Of a stretch of DNA of 64,000 bases, positions 25,173 to 33,082 are shown piece by piece; positions within the stretch are counted from its first letter, which is position 1, and every line of letters starts with the position of its first letter. This stretch comes from Amycolatopsis taiwanensis DSM 45107 (lineage in GTDB: Bacteria > Actinomycetota > Actinomycetes > Mycobacteriales > Pseudonocardiaceae). Below the pieces are notes generated by a model. That model was not told where the DNA came from. It searched no databases and saw nothing but the letters and a program-made list of their open reading frames with translations. Location: NCBI RefSeq assembly GCF_000519205.1, contig NZ_JAFB01000024.1, positions 62,001-126,000 of the forward strand, given 5' to 3'. The position numbers and the translations under genes were made by a program.

Positions 25173-26804
25173 ATGTGGCGATCCCGCCCGCTGGCGTCAC
25201 AGATCCTGCTCGGCGTGCTGGGCATTCTGGTCGCCACCGTGTCGGCCGGCACGCTGCTCTACGCCAAGCTCACCCGCGAGACGCTCGACACCCAGTACGG
25301 CCAGCGCGCGCTCGGCATCGCGATGACGGTGGCCCAGATGCCGACGGTGCGGGACGCGCTCGTGGCCGGCGACCCGGGCCACACGATCGATCCGATGGCC
25401 GAACAGGTCCGGCGCACCACCGGGGCGGCCTACGTGGTGGTCACCGACCGGACGGGGCTGCGGTACTCCCATCCCAATCCCGATCTCATCGGGCAGCGCC
25501 TCGAAGAGCCCGTTGCGGCCCTTGACGGCCGGGGACACACGGGCATCGACAACGGCAGCCTCGGCCGGTCGGCCAACGGCCGCGCCCCGCTGCTCGGTCC
25601 GGACGGCGCCGTCGCCGGGCAGGTCTCGGTCGGCATCCTCGAGGAGCAGGTGTCGAGCGAGCTGATGGGCAGGATCCTGTGGGTGCTGCTGTATTCCGCG
25701 GTGGCACTGGCCATCGGAGTGGGTGCGTCCTGGCTGCTCGCCCACCGGATCAAACGCGCCACTTTCGACCTCGAACTCTCCGAAATCGTTGCGCTGCTTC
25801 AAGAACGCGAAGCGATGCTCCACGGCATCCGCGAAGGTGTGGTCGGCCTGGACACCGTCGGCCGGGTCGAGGTGATCAACGACGAGGCCCGCCGCCTGCT
25901 CGGGATCTCGACCGCCGCACGGGGACGCCGGATCGCCGACCTGCTGCCGCCGGGCCGGTTGCGCGACCTGATGACCGGCACCATGTGCGGTGCCGACGAG
26001 GTCGTGCTGACCGACGAGTTCCTGTTGGTGGTGAACCGGATGCCGGTCGTACTCGCCGGCCGCGACGCGGGCGCGGTGATCACTCTGCGCGATCGCACCG
26101 AGATGGAAGGGCTGGTGCGGGAGCTGGACGCGGTGACCGGTTTGACCACCGCACTGCGGGCCCAGGAACACGAGTTCAACAACCGCCTGCACGTCCTTTC
26201 CGGACTGCTCGGCCTCGGCGAGCCGGACGAAGCCGCTCGCTACCTGGCGGAGATTTCCCACGATTACACGGCGCAGGCCGGTGACCTCCGCGCCAGGATC
26301 TCCCCGCCGGAGCTGGCCGCCCTGTTACTCGCGAAGGTGACCATCGCGGCGGAACGGGACGTCCGGCTCACCGTGAGCCCGGAGTCCCATTTGGACCTTC
26401 CGTCGATCGAAACGAAGTCCCTGCTCACCGTGCTGGGCAACCTCATCGACAACGCGGTGGAGGCGGTCGCGGGGGAGCTGGGGCCGCGCCGGGTCGATGT
26501 GCATGTGTCCGACGTCGGCGGCGCGGTGCGCATCGTGGTCACCGACACCGGGCCCGGTATCGCGCACGATGCGCTCGAGAAGGTCTTCACCGACGGCTAC
26601 AGCAGCAAGGCTCCGCGCGAAGGAATGCGCCGGGGCCTCGGACTCGCACTGGTCTACCGGCTCGTGCACCGGGCCGGCGGATCGATCGACGTCACACCGG
26701 GACCCGGAGCCCGGTTCGAGGTCCGGCTGCCCAACACGGGTGTCCCGCACGAGTACCGGGTGCGGCGGGCCCGCAGGACCACCGAGCCGGAGCGAGTGTC
26801 ATGA
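25173..26804 (+). CDS. CitA/DcuS-type sensor histidine kinase
   Basis: 543 aa from ATG 25173 (GGAG, 5-nt spacer). TM1 at about 8-30, an extracytoplasmic PAS-like sensor domain (DALVAGDPGHTIDPMAEQVR ... TDRTGLRYSHPNPDLIGQRL), TM2 near 168-190, a cytoplasmic PAS (REGVVGLDTVGRVEVINDEA), the phospho-acceptor His333 in AQEHEFNNRLH typical of citrate/dicarboxylate sensors, and an HATPase domain (NLIDNAVEA, TDTGPGI, GLGLALV). Relatives sense citrate, malate or fumarate. It overlaps its response regulator gene and is divergent from the SsuABC-type transporter. Confidence 0.9.
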   Translation: MWRSRPLASQILLGVLGILVATVSAGTLLYAKLTRETLDTQYGQRALGIAMTVAQMPTVRDALVAGDPGHTIDPMAEQVRRTTGAAYVVVTDRTGLRYSHPNPDLIGQRLEEPVAALDGRGHTGIDNGSLGRSANGRAPLLGPDGAVAGQVSVGILEEQVSSELMGRILWVLLYSAVALAIGVGASWLLAHRIKRATFDLELSEIVALLQEREAMLHGIREGVVGLDTVGRVEVINDEARRLLGISTAARGRRIADLLPPGRLRDLMTGTMCGADEVVLTDEFLLVVNRMPVVLAGRDAGAVITLRDRTEMEGLVRELDAVTGLTTALRAQEHEFNNRLHVLSGLLGLGEPDEAARYLAEISHDYTAQAGDLRARISPPELAALLLAKVTIAAERDVRLTVSPESHLDLPSIETKSLLTVLGNLIDNAVEAVAGELGPRRVDVHVSDVGGAVRIVVTDTGPGIAHDALEKVFTDGYSSKAPREGMRRGLGLALVYRLVHRAGGSIDVTPGPGARFEVRLPNTGVPHEYRVRRARRTTEPERVS

Positions 26805-27475
26805 TCAGGACCGTCGTCGTGGATGACGACTACCGGGTGGCGAGCATTCACGCCGCGAGCATCGATCGCATCCCGGGTTTCACCTGCGTGGGCCGGGCCC
26901 ACACCGCCGAGCAGGCACGGCAGTCGGTGCGGGAGCTCGAACCCGAACTCCTCCTGCTCGACGTGTACCTGCCCGACGAGGATGGGCTCTCTGTCCTACG
27001 TGGACTGAACGCGGAAGGTACGGCAGCGCCGGACTGCATCGTCATCACCGCGGCACGGGATCTGGGCACGGTGCGCACCGCGATGCATCTCGGGGCCGTG
27101 TATTACCTGGTCAAGCCGTTCGGTCTGACGCAACTGCGCAACCAGTTGGAGGCATACCGGCTTTGGCGACAGCAGGCGAGCGGAACCGGGGAAGCGGACC
27201 AGGAAACGGTCGACACGCTGTACAGCCTTCTCCGCGGCGCCACCGGTCATCCGGGCACGGGCGCACTGCCGCCCACCATGCGGAAGGTACTCGAAGCCGT
27301 GCGTTCGTCACGAGAGCCGCTGGCGGCGAGTGCGCTGGCCGCGCAGTTGGGCATCAGCCGGCCGACCGCGCAGCGGTACCTGAGCGAATTGCATCGGCGT
27401 GGCGCGCTCGAACTGGATCTCGAATACGGCAGCGCCGGACGCCCCGTCCACCGCTATCGCCCGGCCACCCGATGA
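26801..27475 (+). CDS. CitB/DcuR-type response regulator
   Basis: 224 aa. Receiver domain with phospho-acceptor Asp54 in LLLLDVYLPDEDG, Thr/Ser in CIVITAARD and Lys in YLVKPFGLTQL; a linker, then a winged-helix output domain ASALAAQLGISRPTAQRYLS. ATG 26801 overlaps the kinase stop by 4 bp. The pair may control the divergent ABC transporter or a distant carboxylate transporter. Confidence 0.9.
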   Translation: MIRTVVVDDDYRVASIHAASIDRIPGFTCVGRAHTAEQARQSVRELEPELLLLDVYLPDEDGLSVLRGLNAEGTAAPDCIVITAARDLGTVRTAMHLGAVYYLVKPFGLTQLRNQLEAYRLWRQQASGTGEADQETVDTLYSLLRGATGHPGTGALPPTMRKVLEAVRSSREPLAASALAAQLGISRPTAQRYLSELHRRGALELDLEYGSAGRPVHRYRPATR

Positions 27476-27488
27476 CAGCCGGAAAGAG

Positions 27489-28141
27489 TCACGGTTCCAC
27501 CAGACCGGTCCGGATCGCGTAGCGGGTGAGTTCCAGCCGATCTCGCATGCCCAGCTTCTGCAGAATATTCGCGCGGTGCCGGTCGACGGTCTTGACGCTG
27601 ATGACGAGGGCGTCGGCGATCTCCTTGGCGGAATTACCTTCGGCGATCAGTTTGACGATCTCTTCCTCTCGTGGCGTGAGGATGGCCTCCGGTATTCGCT
27701 TGCCCTGACGTTCGCGCTGCAGGTAGTCACGAATCAGGGCGGTGATCGCACCGGGATAGAGAAACGGCTCACCGCGCATGGCCGCGCGACATGCCTCGAT
27801 GAGGTCCTGGTCCGCCACGGACTTGAGCACGTAGCCCGACGCGCCGGCCTTGAGCGCCTCGAAGAAGTACTGCTCGTTTTCGTACATGGACAGGATGAGA
27901 ATCCGCATGTCCGGTGCGCGCCGGGAAATCTCGCGCGCGGCCTGCAGCCCGGTCTTGCGCGGCATCGCGATGTCCAGGATCGCGAGATCGACTCGGCCGG
28001 GTCGGCGGCGTCGACCGCGGCCGCGCCGTCGGCGGCCTCGGCCACGACCACCAGGTCAGGCTCCGCGTCCAGGATGAGCCGCAGCCCTTGCCGGACCAGG
28101 GCGTGGTCGTCGGCCAGCAGAATTCGGGTGCGTTGGATCAT
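27489..28141 (-). pseudogene. NarL/LuxR-type response regulator, frameshifted in the receiver domain
   Basis: Two frames together make one normal response regulator of about 217 aa. Frame one from ATG 28141 gives MIQRTRILLADDHALVRQGL through EAADGAAAVDAADPAE; then the correct continuation DLAILDIAMPRKTGLQAARE (with the phospho-acceptor Asp) is found in another frame and runs to 27489, ending in a LuxR-type helix-turn-helix LTPREEEIVKLIAEGNSAKE and SVKTVDRHRANILQKL. One base appears to be missing near 27992 (GAGTCGAT where GAGGTCGAT would restore the frame). The kinase upstream is intact. Either a recent mutation or a base-calling error. Confidence 0.85.
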
Positions 28142-29127
28142 CAGCGCGTGCTCCGCCCACTCGTCGGTATGACCAGTACTACCTCGGTTCCCTCGCCCGG
28201 CACGGATCGCACGGTCAGCCGCGCCCCGACGAGCAGGGCTCGTTCCAGCATGCCCCGGATGCCGGTGCCTTCCTCGATCACGCCGCCGCGGCCGTCGTCC
28301 GCGATGGTCAACGTGAGGTGTTCGGGGGTGCTGATCAGGGACAGGTCGACCCGGGTGGCGTGGGCGTGCCGGGCGACGTTGGTGAGCCCTTCCTGAGCGA
28401 TGCGGTAGATCACCAGCTCGACGTTCTCGCTCAGCGCGGGAAGACCGGTATCCAGGTGGCGGTGGACGGGAAGCCCGCTCGCCTGGGTGAACTCGGTGCT
28501 CAGTTCCTTCAGCGCGCTGTGCAGGCCGAGGTCTTCGAGCACCCCGGGGCGCAGCCGGCGCGCGACCCGCCGGACCTCGTCGAGGCAGCCCCGAATCGCT
28601 TCCTGCACGGTGTGGAGTTCTTCGCGAAGAGCGACGGGTGCCCGGTCGACGGTCCGTTTGAGACCGAGCAGCACCACGGTCAGGCTCTGGCCGATCTCGT
28701 CGTGGAGTTCCCGCGCGATGCGCTGCCGCTCGCTTTCCTGCGCGGTCAACGCCGCGGCACTGCTGGCACTGTGGTCGGCTTCCAGCCGGTCGAGCATGCC
28801 GTTGAAGGTCCGGACGAGGTGCGCGAGGTCGCCGGTGTCGTTGTCGGCGAGCCGGTCGCCGGCGTGGAGCAGATCCACGCGTTGCATGACCGTGGCGAGC
28901 GAGTCGAGCGGCGCGAGGCTCCTGCGCACCAGCAACGCGTTCGCCGCCAGCATCACGGTCAGCCCGATCGCCAGGACCGGCGCCTCGGTCACCAGCACCG
29001 GCGACGACACGGTCGCCGGTGAGAAGGCGAGCACCAGCGTGCCGGCGGCGAACAGCAGCCCATTGATCGCGAAGAGCCGCCGGAAGAGCGCTTTCGCCGG
29101 GGCGCCCGTCTGGTCGCGTTTTCCCAT
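28141..29127 (-). CDS. NarL-system sensor histidine kinase (HisKA_3 type)
   Basis: 328 aa. Two TM segments (about 20-38 and 50-66) with almost no extracytoplasmic loop, a HAMP-like region (LAPLDSLATVMQRVDLL ... LVRTFNGMLDRLE), dimerisation and phosphotransfer segment ESERQRIARELHDEIGQSLT with His142, and a HATPase domain (RIAQEGLTNVARHA, ADDGRGG, GTGIRGMLERA). With so little outside the membrane it probably senses a membrane or intracellular signal. It is coupled (TGATG) to the frameshifted response regulator. Confidence 0.88.
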   Translation of the reverse strand: MGKRDQTGAPAKALFRRLFAINGLLFAAGTLVLAFSPATVSSPVLVTEAPVLAIGLTVMLAANALLVRRSLAPLDSLATVMQRVDLLHAGDRLADNDTGDLAHLVRTFNGMLDRLEADHSASSAAALTAQESERQRIARELHDEIGQSLTVVLLGLKRTVDRAPVALREELHTVQEAIRGCLDEVRRVARRLRPGVLEDLGLHSALKELSTEFTQASGLPVHRHLDTGLPALSENVELVIYRIAQEGLTNVARHAHATRVDLSLISTPEHLTLTIADDGRGGVIEEGTGIRGMLERALLVGARLTVRSVPGEGTEVVLVIPTSGRSTR

Positions 29128-29285
29128 GACACCAGCTTTACCGAGCGCGGCCGTGACTGTCCATTAGGTACAGCCCTCAGCCGGAAGCCCAGCCGTCCGC
29201 CCGTCACGGGAGGAATTGGGTGCCGGACCCGATGGTCACCGCGGCGTCGCCGACCGACGCTGGAGAGGTCGGAAGGGAGCAAGAC

Positions 29286-29531
29286 ATGGGTGCTACGCGA
29301 GACACCGTGCCCGGTGTCGGCACGGTGCATCACTGCCTCACCCACGCCGGACAGCGATTCGGTGTGCTGCGGCACAACGACGGGCGACGCGAGCTGTTCT
29401 TCTCCGCGTCCGGCGAGTCCGACAAGCCGTCGCACACCCTGGTCCTCGACCACAACGAAGCCGAGCAACTGGCCGACCTCCTGCACAGCGACCCGGCCAC
29501 CCGCCGTCGCCCGCTCTGCGGACCTCCCTGA
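29286..29531 (+). CDS. Small KhtT-N-terminal-domain-like protein
   Basis: 81 aa from ATG 29286 with GGAAGGGAG in front; an in-frame GTG at 29220 is less likely. The sequence TVPGVGTVHHCLTHAGQRFG, VLRHNDGRRELFF and LDHNEAEQLADLLHSDP resembles the N-terminal domain of KhtT-type regulatory subunits of cation/proton antiporters, but the RCK_C (TrkA-C) domain of full-length proteins (about 160 aa) is missing. The next gene encodes an ion transporter, so a regulatory role is plausible. The resemblance is from memory of the family pattern. Confidence 0.6.
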   Translation: MGATRDTVPGVGTVHHCLTHAGQRFGVLRHNDGRRELFFSASGESDKPSHTLVLDHNEAEQLADLLHSDPATRRRPLCGPP

Positions 29532-29581
29532 CAGGCCCCTTGACCACGCGAGTTCGCCCCCGACCACGAAGGAAAGCCCAC

Positions 29582-29629
29582 ATGCCCCGAGACATCGCCG
29601 TTCGCGTACCGACCGTAAGCGGTGGGTGA
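29582..29629 (+). CDS. 15-codon upstream ORF overlapping the ion transporter start
   Basis: ATG 29582 is preceded by a good AAGGAAAG site and encodes MPRDIAVRVPTVSGG; its TGA shares bases with the transporter's GTG (GTGA at 29626). The transporter itself has no strong ribosome site, so translation may reach it by coupling. A one-base frameshift separating an original ATG from the transporter frame is the alternative. Confidence 0.4.
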   Translation: MPRDIAVRVPTVSGG

Positions 29630-30924
29630 GCGCCCTCGTGCCCGCCGTAGCAGCGCTGTCGATCTTCCTGGTCTCGTTCTTCTTCATCGCGTCGGAAAAA
29701 GTGAACAAGGTCAAGGTCGTTCTCATCGCCGCGGCCCTGATGACCGTGCTGGGCCTGGCCCCCGGCACCGCGGTGTTCTTCTCCGAGCACGAGGGCATCG
29801 ACTGGAACGTGATCTTCCTGCTGCTCGGCATGATGATCATCGTCGGCATCATCAAGCAGACCGGTGTGTTCGACTACCTCGCGATCTGGGCGGCGAAGCT
29901 GTCGAAGGGCCGGCCGTACGTCCTCATGGTGATGCTGATGGCCATCACCGCGATCGCCTCGCCCTTCCTGGACAACGTCACGACCATCATGCTGGTCGCG
30001 CCCGTCACGGTCGTGGTGTGCGGCCGGCTCCGGATTCCCGCGCAGCCCTACCTGATCGCCGAGGTGCTCGCGTCCAACATCGGCGGCGCCTCGACCCTCA
30101 TCGGCGACCCGCCCAACATCATCATCGGCAGCCGGGCGGGCTTGACCTTCAACGACTTCCTCGTCCACCTGGCGCCGATCGTCGCCGTCATCTTCGTCGT
30201 CTTCGTGCTCTTCACCTGGGTGTTGTTCCGCCGGGAGTTTCAGTACCACCCCGAGCAGGTCGCCGAGGTCATGGCGCTGCAGGAGCGTAAGGCGATCAGC
30301 GACCCACGCCTGCTGGTGCGTTGTCTCGTGGTGTTCGGGCTCGTCGTCATCGGCTTCGGCCTGCATGCCGTCATCCACGTCGAGCCCGCGATCATCGCAC
30401 TGGTCGGGGCGGGACTGATGCTGCTGGTGTCCCGTGCCAACGTGGACGACGTCCTCGGTGAGGTCGAGTGGCCGACGCTGGTGTTCTTCATGGGCCTGTT
30501 CGTGATGGTCGCGGCGCTGGGGCACACCGGAGTGATCGAGGCGGCCGGCACCTGGGTCATCGACGCGTTCGGTGACAACCACTTCGCGGCGGTGACCGCC
30601 TTGCTGTTCGGGTCCGGTGTGCTGGGTGCCTTCTTCGACAACATCCCCTACGCCGCCACCATGACCCCGATCGTCGAGGACATGGCCGCGCAGGCGGCCA
30701 CGCCAGAAATCGCGCAGGCGCTCTGGTGGTCGTTCGCCCTGGGCGCGGACTTCGGCGGCAACGGCACCGCGGTCGCGGCGAGCGCCAACGTCGTCGCGCT
30801 CGGCGTCGCCGCGCGAACCGGCCACCCGATCAGCTTCTGGCAGTTCACCAGGTACGGCATCACGGTCACGGCACTCAGCCTCCTGCTTGCCTGGGCCTAC
30901 GTCTGGCTCCGTTACCTGACCTGA
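29626..30924 (+). CDS. ArsB/NhaD-type (SLC13-like) ion transporter
   Basis: 432 aa from GTG 29626 (VSALVPAVAALSIFLVSFFF), about eleven TM segments. Hallmarks of the ion transporter superfamily: FLLLGMMIIVGIIKQTGVFD, the discontinuous-helix motif ASPFLDNVTTIMLVAPVTV, IGGASTLIGDPPNIIIG, and in the second half FFDNIPYAATMTPIVEDM and GADFGGNGTAVAASANVVAL. Such proteins move Na+/H+, arsenite or organic anions; NhaD-type antiport is possible given the KhtT-like neighbour, but the substrate is not settled. The open frame upstream of 29626 overlaps other genes. Confidence 0.85.
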   Translation: MSALVPAVAALSIFLVSFFFIASEKVNKVKVVLIAAALMTVLGLAPGTAVFFSEHEGIDWNVIFLLLGMMIIVGIIKQTGVFDYLAIWAAKLSKGRPYVLMVMLMAITAIASPFLDNVTTIMLVAPVTVVVCGRLRIPAQPYLIAEVLASNIGGASTLIGDPPNIIIGSRAGLTFNDFLVHLAPIVAVIFVVFVLFTWVLFRREFQYHPEQVAEVMALQERKAISDPRLLVRCLVVFGLVVIGFGLHAVIHVEPAIIALVGAGLMLLVSRANVDDVLGEVEWPTLVFFMGLFVMVAALGHTGVIEAAGTWVIDAFGDNHFAAVTALLFGSGVLGAFFDNIPYAATMTPIVEDMAAQAATPEIAQALWWSFALGADFGGNGTAVAASANVVALGVAARTGHPISFWQFTRYGITVTALSLLLAWAYVWLRYLT

Positions 30925-30972
30925 GGTGCCGGGCGGACGGCTCCGGGCCGCGCGGCAAAGCCGTCCTTGACA

Positions 30973-31006
30973 CCTACCCCGGTGCTTTGGACCATGGAGG
31001 GGTAGG
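30973..31006. promoter_or_regulatory. Inverted repeat CCTACCCC-N18-GGGGTAGG
   Basis: An 8-bp perfect inverted repeat, with GGT/ACC extending the pairing inside, starts just after TTGACA (30967-30972). The TACCCC/GGGGTA halves recall CsoR-type operators, but the 18-bp spacing is larger than usual for them. It could also be the terminator hairpin of the transporter gene 50 bp upstream. Confidence 0.35.
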
Positions 31007-31054
31007 GATTGCGAGCACTCCCGAAGTGCTCCGGGCCACGAGGAGGTGAGAGGC

Positions 31055-31126
31055 ATGACTGGTCATAGTCCCGGCTGTCATTCGCTCACCCGTCCTCTGC
31101 TGAGTACGGCCGCTTCGGCCCGGTAG
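31055..31126 (+). CDS. Possible 23-aa peptide or leader ORF
   Basis: ATG 31055 follows a near-perfect ribosome site GAGGAGGTGAGAGGC and encodes MTGHSPGCHSLTRPLLSTAA followed by SAR and TAG. It lies 48 bp before the next gene. Too short for codon statistics; supported by the ribosome site only. Confidence 0.3.
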   Translation: MTGHSPGCHSLTRPLLSTAASAR

Positions 31127-31173
31127 GCCGGGGTCTGTTCGGCTGTGTTCGGCCTGCCGGCAGGAGGTCTGCC

Positions 31174-31479
31174 ATGCCCTACACGACGCCAATCGGCATG
31201 AACCGCGCGGTTGTGGCGGTTGATCTGTCGTTCGAGCCCCTCGCCCGTGCGATAACGGCCGTAGCCGGGACGACCCAAGCCTTGTTCGAACCGGCGACGC
31301 TCCGCCGCCTGATCACCTATGCCGAGCCGATCCTGCCCGTGGTCGCCGGCGCTCTCGGCTGCGGGCCGATGGGCCAGGTCACCACTCAGGTTGCCCTCAG
31401 GCTCGTCCGCAAAGCCTTGCCCGAGAGCGCCGAGTCGGGAACCTGCGCTGTATCGAACATCCCTGTCACACGTGAATAA
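31174..31479 (+). CDS. Hypothetical protein (101 aa)
   Basis: ATG 31174 has an ideal AGGAGG site at 6 nt. Sequence: a basic/hydrophobic N-terminal half (PYTTPIGMNRAVVAVDLSFE), then PATLRRLITYAEPILPVVAG, and a C-terminal helix VTTQVALRLVRKALP. No family recognised and no clear membrane segment. Its stop lies 15 bp before a strong hairpin. Confidence 0.5.
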   Translation: MPYTTPIGMNRAVVAVDLSFEPLARAITAVAGTTQALFEPATLRRLITYAEPILPVVAGALGCGPMGQVTTQVALRLVRKALPESAESGTCAVSNIPVTRE

Positions 31480-31494
31480 GGTGCCTATCCGTTG

Positions 31495-31522
31495 ATGGGC
31501 AGGTTTGCTGAAACCTGCCCAT
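31495..31522. terminator. Bidirectional terminator hairpin
   Basis: ATGGGCAGGTTT-GCTG-AAACCTGCCCAT, a perfect 12-bp stem with a 4-nt loop, between the stop codons of the convergent genes at 31479 and 31522. The stem's T/A end next to the loop and its position make it a convincing shared terminator. Confidence 0.8.
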
Positions 31523-32325
31523 TATGCGGGCGCCGAATTTCCCTTGCGTCCCACGAGATGAAAGACGCGGCTGAGTTGACGGTACGGGTCGCGTCGGCCG
31601 GCTTCGAGTTCGACCGCGGCCGTGGCCGCCACCTGCTTCGAGTCGGTGGGGTCCAGCTTGGCTCCGCTGAACTCGAGCCAGTCGACGAACAGCCATATGC
31701 CGTACCAGTGCAGTGGCTCCACACCGCGGCTCAACATGAGTTCGCTGAGCTCTTCCACCGTGTCGGCTCGACCCGGCACTCCGAGCACTCCGATCTCGGT
31801 TCTGGCATCGAACGACGCCAGGGCGTCGTCCCACCGCTGTTCCAGGGCCGGGCGCACCGCCATTGTCCTGGCGTTGCCCGTCATGATCGAGACGATGCCA
31901 TCCGCTGCGGCGCACTGGCACAGCTGGTCGACCAGCGGCTCCGGGTGTTCCAGGTATCCGAGTACGCCATGACACAACACCGCGGCGAAGCGTTGACCTT
32001 TCACCGCCTCGGCGGCGTTCGACCCGTCGGCCTCCAAGAGCGTCACCCGCCGTTGGGCCTCGTCAGGCAGCCGCTGGAGTCGCTGGTGAGCCTTGTGCAG
32101 CATCGCCGGTGACGAGTCGAGCAACGTAACGTCGTAGCCGGCTTGGGCCAGCGGAAACGATTGATGGCCCGCGCCGCCGCCGACGTCGAGCACGGATGCC
32201 GGAGGCGCCGGCAGGTGCTCCAGCAACTGGTGGTGCATCACGTAGGTGCGCACGTACCCCTTCACTGAGGCATAGGCCTCATCGGCAAATTGGTCAGCCA
32301 AATCGGCCCAGGTGTCCTCGCCCAT
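31522..32325 (-). CDS. SAM-dependent methyltransferase (CmoM/class I type)
   Basis: 267 aa. Class I Rossmann methyltransferase: motif I SVLDVGGGAGHQSFPLAQAG (about 44-63), acidic end of strand 2 TLLDSSPAML, motif III-like VTLLEADG and post-motif FAAVLCHGVLGYLEHPE. The overall pattern, including GVEPLHWYGIWLFVDW in the C-terminal part, resembles SmtA/CmoM-like enzymes that methylate tRNA wobble carboxymethoxyuridine; a small-molecule substrate is equally possible. Start ATG 32325; its last residues run into the terminator stem. Confidence 0.82.
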   Translation of the reverse strand: MGEDTWADLADQFADEAYASVKGYVRTYVMHHQLLEHLPAPPASVLDVGGGAGHQSFPLAQAGYDVTLLDSSPAMLHKAHQRLQRLPDEAQRRVTLLEADGSNAAEAVKGQRFAAVLCHGVLGYLEHPEPLVDQLCQCAAADGIVSIMTGNARTMAVRPALEQRWDDALASFDARTEIGVLGVPGRADTVEELSELMLSRGVEPLHWYGIWLFVDWLEFSGAKLDPTDSKQVAATAAVELEAGRRDPYRQLSRVFHLVGRKGNSAPA

Positions 32326-32424
32326 TCCACCAAGATACTGGCAGGCGCTTCAGCGCCTGGAAAATGCCACGCGCTCAGGGGCGGCCTGTGGGAGGATCCG
32401 GGCCGGCTTACCGGAGTGGTGTGC

Positions 32425-32904
32425 ATGGGACTGGACTACTTGGTCCCATTCACCTCCCGTTTCGAAAGCCAGCCGGTTGACTGCTCTGCAAGCGACTGGC
32501 TCGATCTCGACACGTCTGTCATGGTCGGCGTCGATGACGAGGTGCGCGAGTTCTTCGGCGATGACTTCGAGATCCGTGACCGCGACGAGGCCGGCAGGGT
32601 GTCGATCGGATACGTCTACCTCACGGTTAAGTTCGCTTCCACGCTTCACCCTCGCTATGCGTCGCTGAGTTTCACCGCCGCCACAACGGGGATGAGCCTG
32701 TTGTTCGAGCGGTCCGCGAGCGTCAGGGCGGTGTTCACCGGGCTCACCGCCGCCAGTGGGGGAGTGTGCTGCCTGCTCGACACGGAGAGCGCTACCTTTC
32801 AGGTCTGCTGGCTCAACGGCCAGACGATCCGAGAGCCGGTGCCCGGGCCCCGTTTCGCCGGCTTCCGTGATCTTGCGGCGACTTGGCCGGATCAGAACCT
32901 GTGA
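32425..32904 (+). CDS. Hypothetical protein (159 aa)
   Basis: From ATG 32425 (MGLDYLVPFTSRFESQ); the frame is open further upstream but that part overlaps the divergent methyltransferase gene. Codon usage is normal. Acidic, mixed alpha/beta appearance: DTSVMVGVDDEVREFFGDDF, IGYVYLTVKFASTLHPRYAS, LFERSASVRAVFTGL. No TM segment or known motif. GGAG lies 8 nt before the ATG. Confidence 0.55.
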   Translation: MGLDYLVPFTSRFESQPVDCSASDWLDLDTSVMVGVDDEVREFFGDDFEIRDRDEAGRVSIGYVYLTVKFASTLHPRYASLSFTAATTGMSLLFERSASVRAVFTGLTAASGGVCCLLDTESATFQVCWLNGQTIREPVPGPRFAGFRDLAATWPDQNL

Positions 32905-32916
32905 CCAACAAGGCAG

Positions 32917-33080
32917 AATTCGCCTCGCTGAGCCGGGAATTCGCCTCGCTGAACCGGGAACTAATCGTCCTGAACCGGGGACACACCGGCCTGAACCGGG
33001 AACTCGCGGGTCTGAACCGGGGACTCGCGGGTCTGAACCGGGAAGTCGGGGGTTTGGGGCGGGGACACGCCGGGTGCAGG
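32917..33080. repeat. 21-bp repeat element, left half only (copy 3)
   Basis: Seven to eight units of the type CTGAACCGGGAACTCGCGGGT run from the end of the hypothetical gene to GGGGACACGCC (33061-33071). The second hairpin arm and the inverted units present in the three other copies are missing; the isomerase stop codon follows at 33083. It lies between convergent genes. Confidence 0.8.
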
Positions 33081-33082
33081 GC

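Noticed and set aside
29290-29625. A 112-residue N-terminal extension of the ArsB/NhaD-type transporter
   Set aside because: It is Ser/Pro/Arg-rich, overlaps the KhtT-like gene in another frame, and does not look like the start of a membrane protein.
30973-31006. A definite CsoR operator
   Set aside because: The TACCCC/GGGGTA halves fit but the spacing is too wide and no CsoR-type gene or copper gene lies nearby; kept only as an inverted repeat.
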